Source: Saposhnikovia divaricata (Eukaryota; Streptophyta; Magnoliopsida; Apiales; Apiaceae). From it: a DNA stretch of 64,000 bases. Of the stretch, positions 23,293-35,318 are shown in pieces. The stretch spans positions 116,118,046 through 116,182,045 of the forward strand of contig CM071600.1 of the NCBI GenBank assembly GCA_036435485.1. The letters are read 5' to 3'. The notes under the pieces were generated by a model. The model was given only the letters and a program-made list of their open reading frames with translations, searched no databases and was not told where the DNA came from. A program made the position numbers and the translations under genes. Each line of letters opens with the position of its first letter. Within the stretch, counting starts at the first letter, position 1.

Positions 23293-25300
23293 CACATAAT
23301 TCACATAACACTTAGTACAGATTATTCACTTACACTTGTATCTGCTATCACGTATTTCATATCTATTTATAATTACATCTTAACAATTTACTATACAAAT
23401 TACAAGATAATTCTAGCAAAAATTTGGACATCACCTCCTTTATATCATTATGCTTCCAGACGGAAATTCAACCGACCCAAACAAGCAACATAATCTCTCT
23501 TTTGTATACTCAACTATAACTTCCAACAGTTAACTTAATATCCCGACCTAATCCAAAAACAGGGCAGGTATGCTTTGACTTGCCTTACTATTTCTAAATT
23601 TCAATCACAATTCAATTACTCAAGTTATAACAATATCAAGTCTTTAATCATGTTATCACATAATTCACCATTTAAAATCCAAGCTTCCCACTTAAGCAGT
23701 AATGTTATTAGCTCACTTATACCACTCGAATGACTCAACTATTACAACTAATGCTATTCAAACACTATCAAGAATTTACTACACCAACACTTTGGAACAT
23801 GAAATTCTAATATCTTAAAGTTAGAATGTATTTGTCCCAAATAACTACTAAGATTTTACATAGGCAACTTGTACTTGAACCTCTACCACAAACAACAATT
23901 ACTGAATCAATCCACTTCCATATTCGAATACACCACTCAAACCACTATAATTGAAAACATTTTAATCCCATGATTCAATATAAATCTACACCAACAAAGT
24001 CATATAATTCAAGAAGCAAAACTTCCGAATACAAGCATACAGTTTCGAATATGATTAAAACTTATCAAAACCCAAAATCCTTTACATACAACTCTAATAC
24101 CTCACATACAACAGGAGAAAAGGACTGTAACAGTTTGAGTTTATTAAGACTATAGCTCAAAATCATCATCTCCCGTACCCAGCTCAAACAAAAACAATCA
24201 AATACCTCAAGACATCATCACGATGAAGACAACACACTCAATACCACCCAGCTATACACACACACGACACATAACTTGCAGCAACACTACGCATACACTG
24301 AAGACGTATACACCCACTACCACATACCGGACCAAACAAAAATACATCTAAATTATCCGTTTCGGAATCAAACTCTAACGAGGAGGTAAAGAGGATTACA
24401 GTGGTGGTTTGACGAAATCGATACAACTCACCCAAAAATTGAACCTCCTAATTTCATTAAGCAAAACAACTATACACCTTATATACAGCGATAATAAGCT
24501 GGGGTAAAAGGGTAGGGGAGAGGGAATGAATTACTAGCAAGTAGAAATACACATTTTGGCCAAAAACAGAGCTCACCCACCAAAATCCCCGTATATCGAC
24601 CCCAACAGTTCACCCTACACCTAATATACCCACACACACAGCGGGTATACTTACAGACACACGCACAACTGAGATTACAGGAGTGAAGGGAAGAGATTCG
24701 AGAATTTTAGAGAGAGAATCCTTGAGAGATTAGAGAGATTGAGAGATTGAGAGTGAGACTCAAGAACAATGAAGAAAATTCAAGAAGGACTGTGAACAAT
24801 CGAGAAATGGGGAAGAAATACTTGATTAGGGATTTAGAAAAAAAAAGAGAGTAGAATTTTGTTTTTTTTTTTCCAACAATTTTCTGAAAAACAATTGTTT
24901 AAAATCACCTGGTAAAATAGAAAATAAATAAATAATGGATAAGAATCTAAAATTTATTTTTAAAATATAGAAAATGTAATTATCTATCTCCCCATATTTT
25001 TAAAATATTTTTAGGATCAAAAACGAATTAAATATGAATTTTACAAGTTTTGATCCTTTAAATGCAATAAAACTCTTAAAATTATTTTAAAATACTTAAA
25101 CACCCAAAATAATTCTCCCATTAATTTTAAAAACTAAATAATTATACCAAAATAATATTATAACAGATTTCATGATTTTTAAATATTCCGGTGATTCTAT
25201 AAAAAATTCCAAAGATCAATAATGCATAATTTAAATAGATTTTAGTTACAAAAATTTCAGATAAAAATACACGGACCTACAGGACACACATACATCACCT
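19705..25300 (-). mobile_element. LTR-like non-coding DNA, probably gypsy LTR relics on the minus strand
   Basis: At 19705 the minus-strand sequence ends ...GGGGCGTCACA, like the 3' end of the long gypsy LTR at 63612 (GGGGGCGTTACA). Two blocks, about 20150 and about 21415, carry AGCTCAGCAAG / GCTCAGCAAGTGAA, matching in reverse the CTTGCTGAGCA region of that LTR at about 63240. This suggests two related LTR relics in the same orientation, the second starting near 21130. AT microsatellites lie at about 21018-21047 and 23257-23290, and a GA-rich part at about 24700-24780. No gag or pol is seen. Outer limits on the right are uncertain. Confidence 0.5.
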
Positions 25301-25906
25301 TATAAACATGTAAACATGACGTCACATATATTTTCTATTAAAAAAAATTACACCTTATAATCCACATTTAATATTAAATAATATTTATAATTACGAATTT
25401 TTTTCTAAGGCGTTGTAGTTTAGATATAATAATTTTAATATATATTTAATATATATATTTATTTATAAGTATATATCAGTTTAATATACATTTAATAAAT
25501 TTATATATATATATATATATTTAGAATTATGTATTAGTATAGATATAGTAATTTTTATTGAAATTGTAAACCGTAGTGAACCGCACAACACCGCATTTTT
25601 GTGATGTGAATTCTGCGGTTTTAAAATTTTATGGTGCGGGTACGATTTGAGAATTTGATCAAACCGCATGTACGATTTAATTTGCGATTCTAGGAAAAAA
25701 CCGCACTGCCCATACCGCGATCACCCCTATTTTAGCCATAAGTTTTGAAAATTATTAATAATCATCCTGGGCTTGGGCGGTGGTATTTCACAAATGAAGT
25801 GGACCACACAAAGAAATTCAAAGGAAAAAAATAGTATTAAGGAGCGTTTCAGCCCTGGACAACATTTTGCTAACACAATTTCGTCGACAGCCGCTTCATT
25901 TCATTA
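25301..25906. other. 5' flank of the PPR gene with a transposon-like scrap
   Basis: AT-rich to 25550. 25560-25735 repeats AACCGCA / GCGGT words and ends CGCGATCACCCCTATTTTAG, resembling the sub-terminal repeats of hAT-type MITEs. No matched second end was found. The PPR start codon follows at 25907. Confidence 0.4.
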
Positions 25907-27787
25907 ATGATGATGAAGAAAATGAGTTTGATTACTTGTCTGAGATGGATATCACCTCCATTTCTTGCACATTTAGCTCTACTGCCAAAAGATATTCCTT
26001 GTTCTTCTTCTCTTGAGTTGTTTCCATTTCATTCACATTTACTTCTTTTTTCCATCAAACCTAACCCTAATTACAAACCCCCTTTTCGTTATTCCTCTAA
26101 TCCCACTCATGCTCGCCTTCAACATTTACTTCTTGACAAATCTAAGGTTGGCTTCGATAAACTCGATGACGCACTTATTCTGTTTGATGAAATGCTCGAA
26201 ATGAAACCTCTGCTTCCTGTTATAAACTTCAACCAACTGTTAGCTTCCCTCGTTAAAATGAAACAATACTCCGTAGCAGTCTCCCTCTTTAGGAATATGT
26301 GTGTCAAAAACAACCCCCTTGATGTAGTTACCTTTAATACTGTCATTAACTGTTTTTGTCACTTGAATCGTGTCGATTATGCCTTCTCTGTATTGGCTGG
26401 AATCATCAAGCATGGTTTTGTCCCGAATGTGGTTACCTTTAACACTCTCATCAGGGGACTCATTTCCCAAGATAACCCTGCGGAGGCTCAGCTTTTGTTT
26501 ACCAACCTCATCAGATTCAAAGTTATTCAACCGAATGTCGTAACCTACAACACCATTATTGATGGCCTCTGCAAGAGAGGTCAGCCTTCTACGGCTGTTA
26601 CGTTGTTCAGGTATATGGAGAAAAAAGGTTGCAAACCCGATACAGTAACTTATAGCACAATTATCGATTGTTTGGGTAAACATAGATTAGTCGATCAGGC
26701 ATTGGGTCTTCTCCACGAAATGGCTAACAAAGGCATAACACCCAATGTTATAACCTATAGCTCATTAATCCAAGGCATGTGTGACTTCAATCGATGGCAA
26801 GATGTCAATCAATTGTTAAGCGAGATGGCTATTAGAAATATCTCTCCCGATGTGCATACGTTCAATATATTGGTTGATGCATATGGCAAAGAAGGAATGA
26901 TTAATGATGCAGAGCATGTGATAGAGTTCATGACTCGAAGAGGCCACTCTCCTGATGTAGTCACTTACAGTTCACTCATGGATGGATACTGCTTGCGGGG
27001 AGAAGTTGATAAAGCATTGGCAGTGCTCGAAACTATGAAGAGAAGGGGAATAGTGCCCAACATTCGTACCTATAATATTTTAATCAATGGTTATTGTAAG
27101 AAGTTGGAGGTGGATAGAGCAATAGATATCTTTCAACAATTGCCAGATGAAGGCTTGTCACCAACTATTGAGACTTACAATACTATATTGCAAGGTTTTT
27201 TTCTTATGGGTAGACATGTTGAAGCACGGAAATTTTTCAAGGAGAAAATGATGTTAAACAAAGGTCTTACACTAGATAATGTTACTTGCAGTACCTTGTT
27301 ACATGGTCTTTCCCATAACGGTTATGCTGTTGAAGCACTTTCCTTCTTTCACACTTTGGAACACAGTGGGTTAATTCCTGATGTATATTTTTACACCATT
27401 TTGATTGATGGATTAAGCAAAAATGGACATCTTGAAGAAGCAAGAAGTCTTTTTAACAGCCTTCCTTCGAAAGGTTTGCGACCTAATGTCAAGACGTACA
27501 CAGCGATGATCCAAGCATTTTGTCATGAAGGGTTATTTGAAGAAGCGAATGAATTATTTGTGAATATGGAATCTAATAATTGTTTGCCTAATGATGTCAC
27601 ATACAACACACTTATCCGTGGCTGTTTTCGCAATAAAAAGTACAATGAAGCAAGTGCACTCTTAGATGAGATGCGTGCTCATAGCTTCCCGGCAGATGCA
27701 TCTACCACATCCTTGTTACTGGACTTACTCGATTCAGAAGAACAAGATCCTGCTCTTCTTGCTTTGCGTAAGAAGTACTTGACATAG
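25907..27787 (+). CDS. P-class PPR protein, restorer-of-fertility-like
   Basis: A single exon of 626 codons. Residues 1 to about 75 form a basic, Ser/Phe-rich presequence (MMMKKMSLITCLRWISPPFL...) that would suit mitochondrial or plastid import. From about residue 100 there are about 14 consecutive 35-residue PPRs, easily seen as VVTFNTLIRGL, VVTYNTIIDGLCKRG, DTVTYSTIID, NVITYSSLIQGM, DVVTYSSLMDGYCLRG, NIRTYNILINGYCKK and DVTYNTLIRGC. One repeat (ETYNTILQGFFLMGRHVEARKF) is two residues long. There is no E, DYW or SMR tail, so it is P-class. Known family role: sequence-specific organellar RNA binding and processing. The dense repeat style and neighbouring decayed copies fit the restorer-like (RFL) group, which is inference. 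ATG codons at 25907, 25910 and 25913 all keep the frame; the first is given. Confidence 0.95.
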   Translation: MMMKKMSLITCLRWISPPFLAHLALLPKDIPCSSSLELFPFHSHLLLFSIKPNPNYKPPFRYSSNPTHARLQHLLLDKSKVGFDKLDDALILFDEMLEMKPLLPVINFNQLLASLVKMKQYSVAVSLFRNMCVKNNPLDVVTFNTVINCFCHLNRVDYAFSVLAGIIKHGFVPNVVTFNTLIRGLISQDNPAEAQLLFTNLIRFKVIQPNVVTYNTIIDGLCKRGQPSTAVTLFRYMEKKGCKPDTVTYSTIIDCLGKHRLVDQALGLLHEMANKGITPNVITYSSLIQGMCDFNRWQDVNQLLSEMAIRNISPDVHTFNILVDAYGKEGMINDAEHVIEFMTRRGHSPDVVTYSSLMDGYCLRGEVDKALAVLETMKRRGIVPNIRTYNILINGYCKKLEVDRAIDIFQQLPDEGLSPTIETYNTILQGFFLMGRHVEARKFFKEKMMLNKGLTLDNVTCSTLLHGLSHNGYAVEALSFFHTLEHSGLIPDVYFYTILIDGLSKNGHLEEARSLFNSLPSKGLRPNVKTYTAMIQAFCHEGLFEEANELFVNMESNNCLPNDVTYNTLIRGCFRNKKYNEASALLDEMRAHSFPADASTTSLLLDLLDSEEQDPALLALRKKYLT

Positions 27788-28330
27788 TTACTTTGATAAT
27801 CTCGATAATGCGCTTCTTTCTTCGGATATAATCTCCAAATGAGACCTCTGTTTCTTATTATGATATTTCTGTATGAATTTTTAATCAACTGCTAGCCCAT
27901 CGATGAATATTGCAATAAAAGCTAAAACTAGACATAACTTTTGATCTTCTCAGAAAATTGGCAAATGTTCAACATTTTGTTAAATGGTGTATGTCAGCCT
28001 GGGTAAATACACAAGTACCTACTAATTTAATATTATTCACAAATATAAGTTTAAGCATATAAATGCAGGCAGGTAGAGTAGAGTACTGTAGTCTAGCAAA
28101 TAGAAAGTATAATACTGTAACAAGAGTTTGCAGACACAGAGTAAACGAGAAGAGCTGTTACTACTTTGTTGAGATCGGTTTCGCCTCCATTTCTATGACA
28201 TTTAGCAGATAATACTTGTTTGAAAAGTTGATGCAGGTAATAATTGTTGTTAGTTGTTACACATTGTTTTAATTTCATATACTTTTTCTGTTCTCCAAGT
28301 CCCTCTTTGCTTTTTTTGTCAAATTTCCAT
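27788..28330. other. 3' flank of the PPR gene
   Basis: No gene seen. The start of a decayed PPR copy follows. Confidence 0.5.
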
Positions 28331-28850
28331 CCCCAACTTCAGAAATTACTTCATGAGAAATCTAACGTTGGTTTTGATAACTTGGATGATGTATTTGTTT
28401 TGTTCAAAAAAATGCTCAAAATAAAACGTCCCCCTATTGACTTTACTTAGCTGTTAGCTGATCTCTTTAAATTGAAATAGTACTCTTTAGCTGTCACTCT
28501 ATTTAGAGACATGTTTGCTCTAAGCATTCCAGTTAATATGTTGACCTTTAATTCTGTTATCAACTGTTGTCACTTCTTTTTAACCCTAACTGTTGTTGTA
28601 AATTGAATAGAGACTTGATTATGTCTTTCCCTTTTTTGCTTGGTGGTATGACTAAGTGAACCAAATGATGGTACCTACAACTAGATTATCTGCGATTGTT
28701 CCGGAATACGATGTATCATGAAGGAGGTGTACTTATAGTTGAGATGCGTTCTCGTGGTTTTTTGGCAGATGCATATACCAACTCCATGTTGCTGTACCGA
28801 TCCTCCTCTTCATGCTTTGCAGAAGAAGTTTTGGCAATAGTTCCCAGATT
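28331..28850 (+). pseudogene. Decayed PPR gene copy with internal deletion
   Basis: The left part translates to LQKLLHEKSNVGFDNLDDVF and a following VLFKKMLKIK, matching LQHLLLDKSKVGFDKLDDA of the intact gene. It has an in-frame stop at about 28448 and another at about 28478, then recognisable YSLAVTLFRDM and TFNSVINC blocks. The right part (about 28735-28800) matches the last repeat of the intact gene (VEMRSRGFLADA against DEMRAHSFPADA). The eleven or so repeats in between are missing. Same strand as the intact gene, so it is a tandem paralogue that decayed. Confidence 0.85.
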
Positions 28851-28862
28851 TAGGTTGTTTAG

Positions 28863-28886
28863 TTAATTTTTTTTTTTTTTTTTTTT
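28863..28886. repeat. Poly(T) tract
   Basis: About 21 T in a row just after the PPR pseudogene. Confidence 0.9.
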
Positions 28887-29146
28887 GCAATTGCTCGATT
28901 GGTTTATGTAAACGTTAAACAAGATCGACTTTTCATAGGATGATTGGAAGTTCGTAACGTGCAAAATGTTTTTCCTGATTGTAAGTGACTTGGTCTAATA
29001 TTTGTATACCAAATATTAGTATATTGTACACAACCAATCAATTGAAGATTTTTGTTTCCTTCTCCATATCATTTGTAACAGTTACAATCAACAGCATTTT
29101 GGTTTGATTTTCTTTCTGGATGCAGCCAAGTCCCACGAAGAGGTTA

Positions 29147-29215
29147 ATGGATTTGCTGTAATCATAAAAACAGGATCCTATTCTTGCTTTGCCTAAGTTC
29201 TTGCTATAGTTACTT
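29147..29215 (+). pseudogene. Second PPR C-terminal scrap
   Basis: GATTTGCTG...AACAGGATCCTATTCTTGCTTTGCC...AAGTTCTTGCTATAG resembles the 3' end of the intact PPR gene (DLLDSEEQDPALLALRKKYLT and stop), with stops. A further short echo, CGCAAGTTCTTGCTATATTT, follows at about 29221. It suggests at least a third copy in this cluster. Confidence 0.6.
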
Positions 29216-29791
29216 CTTCGCGCAAGTTCTTGCTATATTTACTTCGAAAGTAATTACCAAAAAATTTATTTACAATTGTTAAATTTTAAAATTGTAGTTC
29301 ACGTAGATGACTTGTTTTGCCTTGACTTCTCAGCAAATACATTTGCTAGCTTCATGATACTGGATGTGCTGAATTCAAATTTTCCCTGGATGATACTGGA
29401 CCTATGCAGTTTAGGTCCCAAGAGCTGTGGTGTCATACAGCTACAGCCTACAAGGGTGCATCAGTTTCGCAGTTTCACTCGATTCTTACAACACATAACA
29501 ATCTTCTATTTTCTTGAAATATATATGACCACTATATCTCACCTACCAATTTTTACAACTTCATACATTTTTTGCCATAAGGTTGATACGACTTCCCAAA
29601 TCTTTAAATCTCAAAGAATGACAAGTGGAATATGGGATGACTGCACTTTAACTAAGAAGAAACTGACAGCAGAAGATCGGGTTTAAAATTATTTACAGTT
29701 TTTAACAGTCAAATTACAGATATATATAATTTGTCACAAGACTGACATATACAAAAGGAAAATATGGCATCTACACCTGCCACTTAATCAA
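29216..29791. other. Intergenic, probably includes the 3' end of the next gene
   Basis: A plus-strand open frame (29276-29686) has no recognisable domain and biased composition; I do not call it. The minus-strand gene ends at 29792. Confidence 0.4.
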
Positions 29792-32700
29792 TTAATCCTC
29801 CCTTCCCTCACCGTCAAAACAAGTCCCGCCAGAACCACCACCACCACTTCGTTTCTCCAGGTGATCAACCATGTCACCTTGGCTAAGGCATCTATTGAAG
29901 ACGCTATTGCTTCCGCCGGAACTCTCAGATAGAGTGACTAAACTCATAGAAGCAATGCTGTTAGCAATGGCACCATCACCGACTTCATATAGAGCCCTAC
30001 TACCAGTAGCAAGTATACTTCGAGTTCCTGCATCTTTTGTCAGAACAGAGGGCAATACTGACATCATCTGTGAGTGGGTCTGACCAGACCTACTGATCAG
30101 CAGCTGCAGTGTTTCTCTTGCACTGCTCTCGATAATTGAGTCACTGGCAGGAATCAATGGATTAACGAGAGCCCGGTGCAAAGATGGAACTGAGGTCGAA
30201 ATAGCAGGTCCAGCACTCACCATGCAACTTGGGCCTGACAAGCAAATGTCAATAACTGGAATGTGGACAATAGGATCACACATTAAAGGTGTAAATGTTG
30301 CAATTTGCTGTGATGATGCCATAGGCAATGGCAACCTCAGTGGATCAGGAAGAAAGGGTGGAAAATCTAGGGAAGGAATTTCAGAGAGCTCAAGAGGTGG
30401 CTCATGTGCCAGTAGACTAGAGGGCATAGAGGAAGAAATAAGGGAAGAAAGAGGCGGCAAAGAGATTGAATCAGTTGATGAGATAGGCAACTGTAAAGGT
30501 GCCGCTGCATATTGCAGAGTTGATGCAACAGGAGGACACCAGCAATAATAGGGAGAGATGAGAGACGATGGAACCTGAGATGCTGATGTACTTAAGGAAG
30601 GGAGTTCAATAAACTTTTCAAGTGAATCCAGAAAACTTGATGTGAGAGACGAAAGGTTCTCTCTGAATTCTGTAAGATTGACCTGATTTGCATCAGTTTG
30701 TTCTAAGTTCGTTTGTGAGGCACCAGATAGGTCGTCGACTAAAGAAAGATGGCTGGCACCAAGACCCCTGGATTTATCTCTTGCAGAAAAAGATGATAAA
30801 TTTCTTGGTACACCCTCTTCAGAGGAGCTAGCCCTTGGACTAAGACTACCTGTACAAAAAGCATTTGGTTTGACGGTGTGATTGCCAGAATGCCAAGGGC
30901 GTGACAGCTTGCTTGACAAAGTCGCAGACTGAACATCCAGCACATCTGATGGGAGAGTAGCTGTGACTACTGAACTTGTTTGATTTTGATTCACTGTTGA
31001 CCCACCAATATAAGAGTGAAGACGTGTTGCGAAACAACCAAGACGAGACTCAGTAATTCCAGTTAGTTCAGCAAGAGAGGGCTTCTTCTTCAGCAGATTG
31101 TTCAGCTAAAACAAAGTCCAAAACAAATAAACTAGCAAGCAAGGTACTTCCAGTTGGTGTCGGAAGAAAGTAAACTGATTACATGAATAGAGATATACCT
31201 TATCAATTAACTCATCTCCAAGTAGCTTTGACTTTTCTGAGCACCAAAAATATAGATTCTCGCATGAAGTGATCCTAATTACAAAAGATCGACCAGATCT
31301 GTCTGCTGGGATTGCTTCAATCTCTGCAGAAGAGCAACTTGAATTGCTATTCACTGTTGCTAATCTCTCCATACGACCTTCATCGCCCATGAATGCAAGG
31401 CGCAAATTAGAAGTTGGCAGAAGCGTAAGAATTAATTTCCCTCTGCAAAAATAATTTGATGCTACTCAGATAGCAGTAAATAAGAGGAAAAAAACATAAA
31501 AGCTAGATTAAACTTATGATGTAGATATACATGTACACGCACCACCACATATAGATGCTTGTGAATTGCATGTTATTGTAAAACACTGTGATTTTACAAG
31601 TTCGATGCCAAATAATATCCACAGCAATTACTATCTAATTAAACATTTTAACTCAAGTAAACTACTAAAAAAATAAAATAAGAAGAAAGACTCAAATGTT
31701 ATTCAGATCTAATCAGCCTGAAACTGGAACACAGACACACACACACACACACACACTACACATATGCATGTGTGCGTTGCATATCACTGTCAAGCACCAC
31801 GATTTCACAAGTGATGTTCAGTACCAAATTTTATATCCACTTCTGAATACTAGAAAATACACACCAGGTCAGGAATAAATTACTATAATCAACAAAGAGC
31901 ATTATGATAGACAGAGATATAAATCTCTATCATAATAAAGTGTCAGCCAAACATCGTTATGCAGCGTATATATAAACTAAAAGTATTTATTCTTAATCTC
32001 AACTTTTATTTGATAGGTTGACCCAAATTACTTTCTTTATTCTATAATTTGAAAATCATTTGAAGGCAAAAAAGTACTCAGGATTAAGAGACTGGCAACT
32101 AAGGATGTAGAATGACTTCAAACTATATAAGTGACAGCATGACAATTCAGTAGGAAAAGCATATATTTTAGAAATCCATTAAAAGAGTACCTAGTTACTG
32201 GCTACCAGTAATTTCCCTTTTCGCAAGTATATTATAATAAAGATCAGATAGCCATGGTCCTTTCAAGGGACACATTCGTGGGGATAGTCTACTTAAGCCT
32301 TCAGCATATAATGCATGTAGTATTATGTAGTTAACATTTTAAAGAGAAACAAGCCAATAATGTTATCTGCAGTCAGCAAAGTAGAAACACAAAACACCAT
32401 AAAGCCAATAGAAAACACCCGAAAAGAATCTATATCATGGGAGCATGGAACTACCTTTACTTCTCCTTAATTCAGAGATCATAATAGTAAACGTCCACTT
32501 TTACCTACAAGTCAAAAGATATATTTACTTGGAAGCATGAACATATGGCGACTATGAATAAGCTGAAATACAGAGATCTGCAATTTCTACTTATCATCAA
32601 CCAAGAAAAATATATCTTTCAGCCAACTTCTATCAGTTTAGCACTTTTGGGTGATACCAGAACATATCAACTAATGAATAACATCGAATAATATATAGGA

Positions 32701-34795
32701 TTCTGATAGCAAGTGTAATTATGCTTCATAGAATATTACATATAGTTAAACTATAATGTAACAATGCCACACTATAGCAAATTGTGTTGCTGTGTTAGTC
32801 ATTCAAATCTTCATGACAGGGAAAAACTATAATGTTTCCGTCATTTGGTGACACCATAAGTTCACTAACCCAACCTTGATGTGTCTCCTCATGTCATATG
32901 CACCACCTAGATATGGATAGTTTCATATGAAGATGAATTGGTCTACAAAACAAGATAGTCCAGCATGAAGCAACTAAAGGCCATGATTACTGCACAAAGG
33001 AGTGAAATATTCACCCTATAAATATTTGGGGATCTGAACTTTGGGTCACAACTTACAACATTATCGGCTACAGACAGTAATGCAGACAAATAGAAGTAAC
33101 AAAAACTAGAAGCCATCTATTGCAGAACTACCAAAACCATGATAGAGGAAAGTGTTAATAGAGATAGCAGTTACCACCAAGAAAAATGCCTGTCAAAGTG
33201 ACATAGCTAAAAGTAATACGTTTTAATGCCATAACGTGGTTTACACTTGAATAGTAGAGTACTACATAAACCTGACTTGAGATCATACACAAAGGCCAAA
33301 GCAAAGTGTAGGAAACAAGACTAAATGAAAAAAACCTATAGATATGAGATCACACAGTTTTACCACATGGGATCATTTAGCTTTTATAAAACAAAAAATA
33401 GCTCCACAAACTCAATAGAGGTTAGTCGATCCTAATTCAGAAATGTTCTGAAGCACTGTATAGAATCAACTGATTTAAATTCCAATGTCTAAAACAGAAT
33501 GAGCAATATATTTGGTCAAGAAAACAGAATGAGCAATTCCATCCAATTCATTTGTTAACAATTATGTGCACTTTCAACAAATTGAAATGCAGGAACTAAT
33601 GTGATGTGTATTCATGTGACAATCTAACAGTATGTTGTCAGTATCTCAGTCTAGTGACATTAGAAGTTACTTTTGAAGTCTTTGCTAGCAAGGAGCACTT
33701 AATGACATTGTACATGAAACAGACAAAAGGGTTTGCAACTTAAATTAGTCTAGTAGCTGACGATGTGCTAAACGTGGGCTGTTGCTAATTTGCTATACTC
33801 TACCAAAATGTTACATAGAAGCACTAACAAGAGCTCAAAGCTTCATGAAAGCACAAAGCAAAATCAAGAGCCCAACCTAAACTCTATACATGTTATGTCA
33901 AAATGCTTCAATAGAGCAAAAGCAAAATTTCAGCAGCTCACACACAAACTCCCATCCATGCAACAGATGTTACTATGCATAGCAGTCATGATTACCTTGT
34001 ATTGGTTGGGCACAGACGAGTCCCTTGCTGATTGACCTTCCCAACACTAATGGTAACAAGCGGAACACACAAGCATCTGGCGAGCATTGCAACTTCCGAT
34101 GGCTCAAAGTGCTAAACACATGTCATAAAGAAAACATAAGTTTTTACTTTCCAGTAGAATACAATAGTAAACATTATTTCAGCAGCATCTTCTCCCACCA
34201 TAAACAATACTACCAATTAATACGACAATGAGCACCGTAGCTATTAACTGAAACATAAAACAGAGACATGTACTGCAAACAAGAATCATATGTCAATCAA
34301 CTAATCTAATATCTTCTCTTTAACTTTTTCTTTTCGTTGCCTTCAAATTTTCTTAATCACGCTTTCCACATTAATCAATCACACATATTTCAACCGAAAC
34401 AAACTCAACATAACTCTTTGAGAAATGAACTAAAAAAATCGCAATATCTCCGTGTCTACCTGACTAAGATGAGCAAGCAATGTATCATCAGCCACACCGG
34501 CAGAACCACTACGCTTGAACAAAGGCTTTAATCTCTCATCGGCACGACAAGCGCCCATAACTTGCATATCCAAAGCCTGGAGCCATTGCAACAAGTTATC
34601 TTCTCCATCACTCTGCTCAAGCAACAAATCGCCGTCACCGTCTCCAACCAGAATCTCCGTCAATCGGTCCGTCAGGCCTACGTCATCGCCGCCTCGCCTC
34701 GAATTTCTCGAAATTTCATCCAGATTGTTATCGTTCCGATTCGTATTGTTCGTGGTCTGATTGTTCACAGATTCGTGATTATCTTTGTTATCCAT
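29792..34795 (-). CDS. Conserved plant protein of unknown function, 669 aa, four exons
   Basis: CDS is join(29792..31105, 31199..31442, 33996..34111, 34460..34795) on the minus strand: 336 + 116 + 244 + 1314 bp. All introns are GT-AG and the phases add up. Residues 1-60 are Asn/Asp-rich; about 60-300 form the conserved part (LLQWLQALDMQVMGACRADE, HFEPSEV.MLARCLCVPLV, GDEGRMERLATV, IPADRSGRSFVIRI, FWCSEKSKLLGDELIDK, LAELTGITESRLGCFATRL). The remaining ~370 residues are Ser/Pro/Leu-rich, low in charge and look disordered, ending in a Gly-rich SGGGGSGG tail. I recognise the pattern as a plant-conserved family without an assigned function. The FYFWCSEKSK block recalls a PH/PTB-like strand region, which is speculation. 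No signal peptide or membrane segment is visible. Confidence 0.9.
31443..33995 (-). other. Long intron of the 669-aa gene
   Basis: 2.55 kb, GT-AG. It contains a CA microsatellite at about 31734-31757 and a diverged ~80-bp direct duplication (about 31548-31625 and 31764-31842; shared words include TTGCAT, CAC.A.GATTT.ACAAG and ATATCCAC). No coding domain seen inside. Confidence 0.85.
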
Positions 34796-35027
34796 TATTA
34801 TGATGTTGTTTGATAAAACCCTAATCGAAGCTTCTTATCGTGTTTAATGTTCGATTAAATTAAATAGTATAGTTTTAGCAGATTAACACAACAAAACACG
34901 TATAGGATCGATTGATGGATACCAAAATCAAAGATGGAAGCACAAAACAAGGAAGTTACGGACCCCAAAATTGGCTATGGATGGGTTTATAATTGTCGAT
35001 AGGGATCAGAGCTCTTATATTGTGTTT
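34796..35027. other. 5' flank of the 669-aa gene
   Basis: About 230 bp with no other feature; a long poly(T) begins at 35025. The right part up to 35027 is the left member of an 11-bp flanking repeat. Confidence 0.5.
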
Positions 35028-35232
35028 TTTTTTTTTTTTTTGCAAATTACAGTTGAAACTGGATAAATAAATGTTCGATAATTGAATAATCTCGATAAAT
35101 GAATAATTTTTTTGGTACCGATTTGAGTAAATGGGCTTAATGAATAATCTCGCTAAATACATTAACGAATAAAAAAAAGTCTCTGTAGGTCCTATTTAAA
35201 TATAAATAAATAATCACTATATTTCGAATAAC

Positions 35233-35280
<48 letters not shown>

Positions 35281-35318
35281 TTATTTATGAATACATTTAA
35301 TCCAATTAATATTGTTCA

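Noticed and set aside
29276..29686. 136-codon plus-strand open frame
   Set aside because: No domain, no splice or start context, and it lies between PPR relics and the 3' end of the next gene.
30222..30548. 108-codon plus-strand open frame
   Set aside because: It is the reverse shadow of the last exon of the 669-aa gene.
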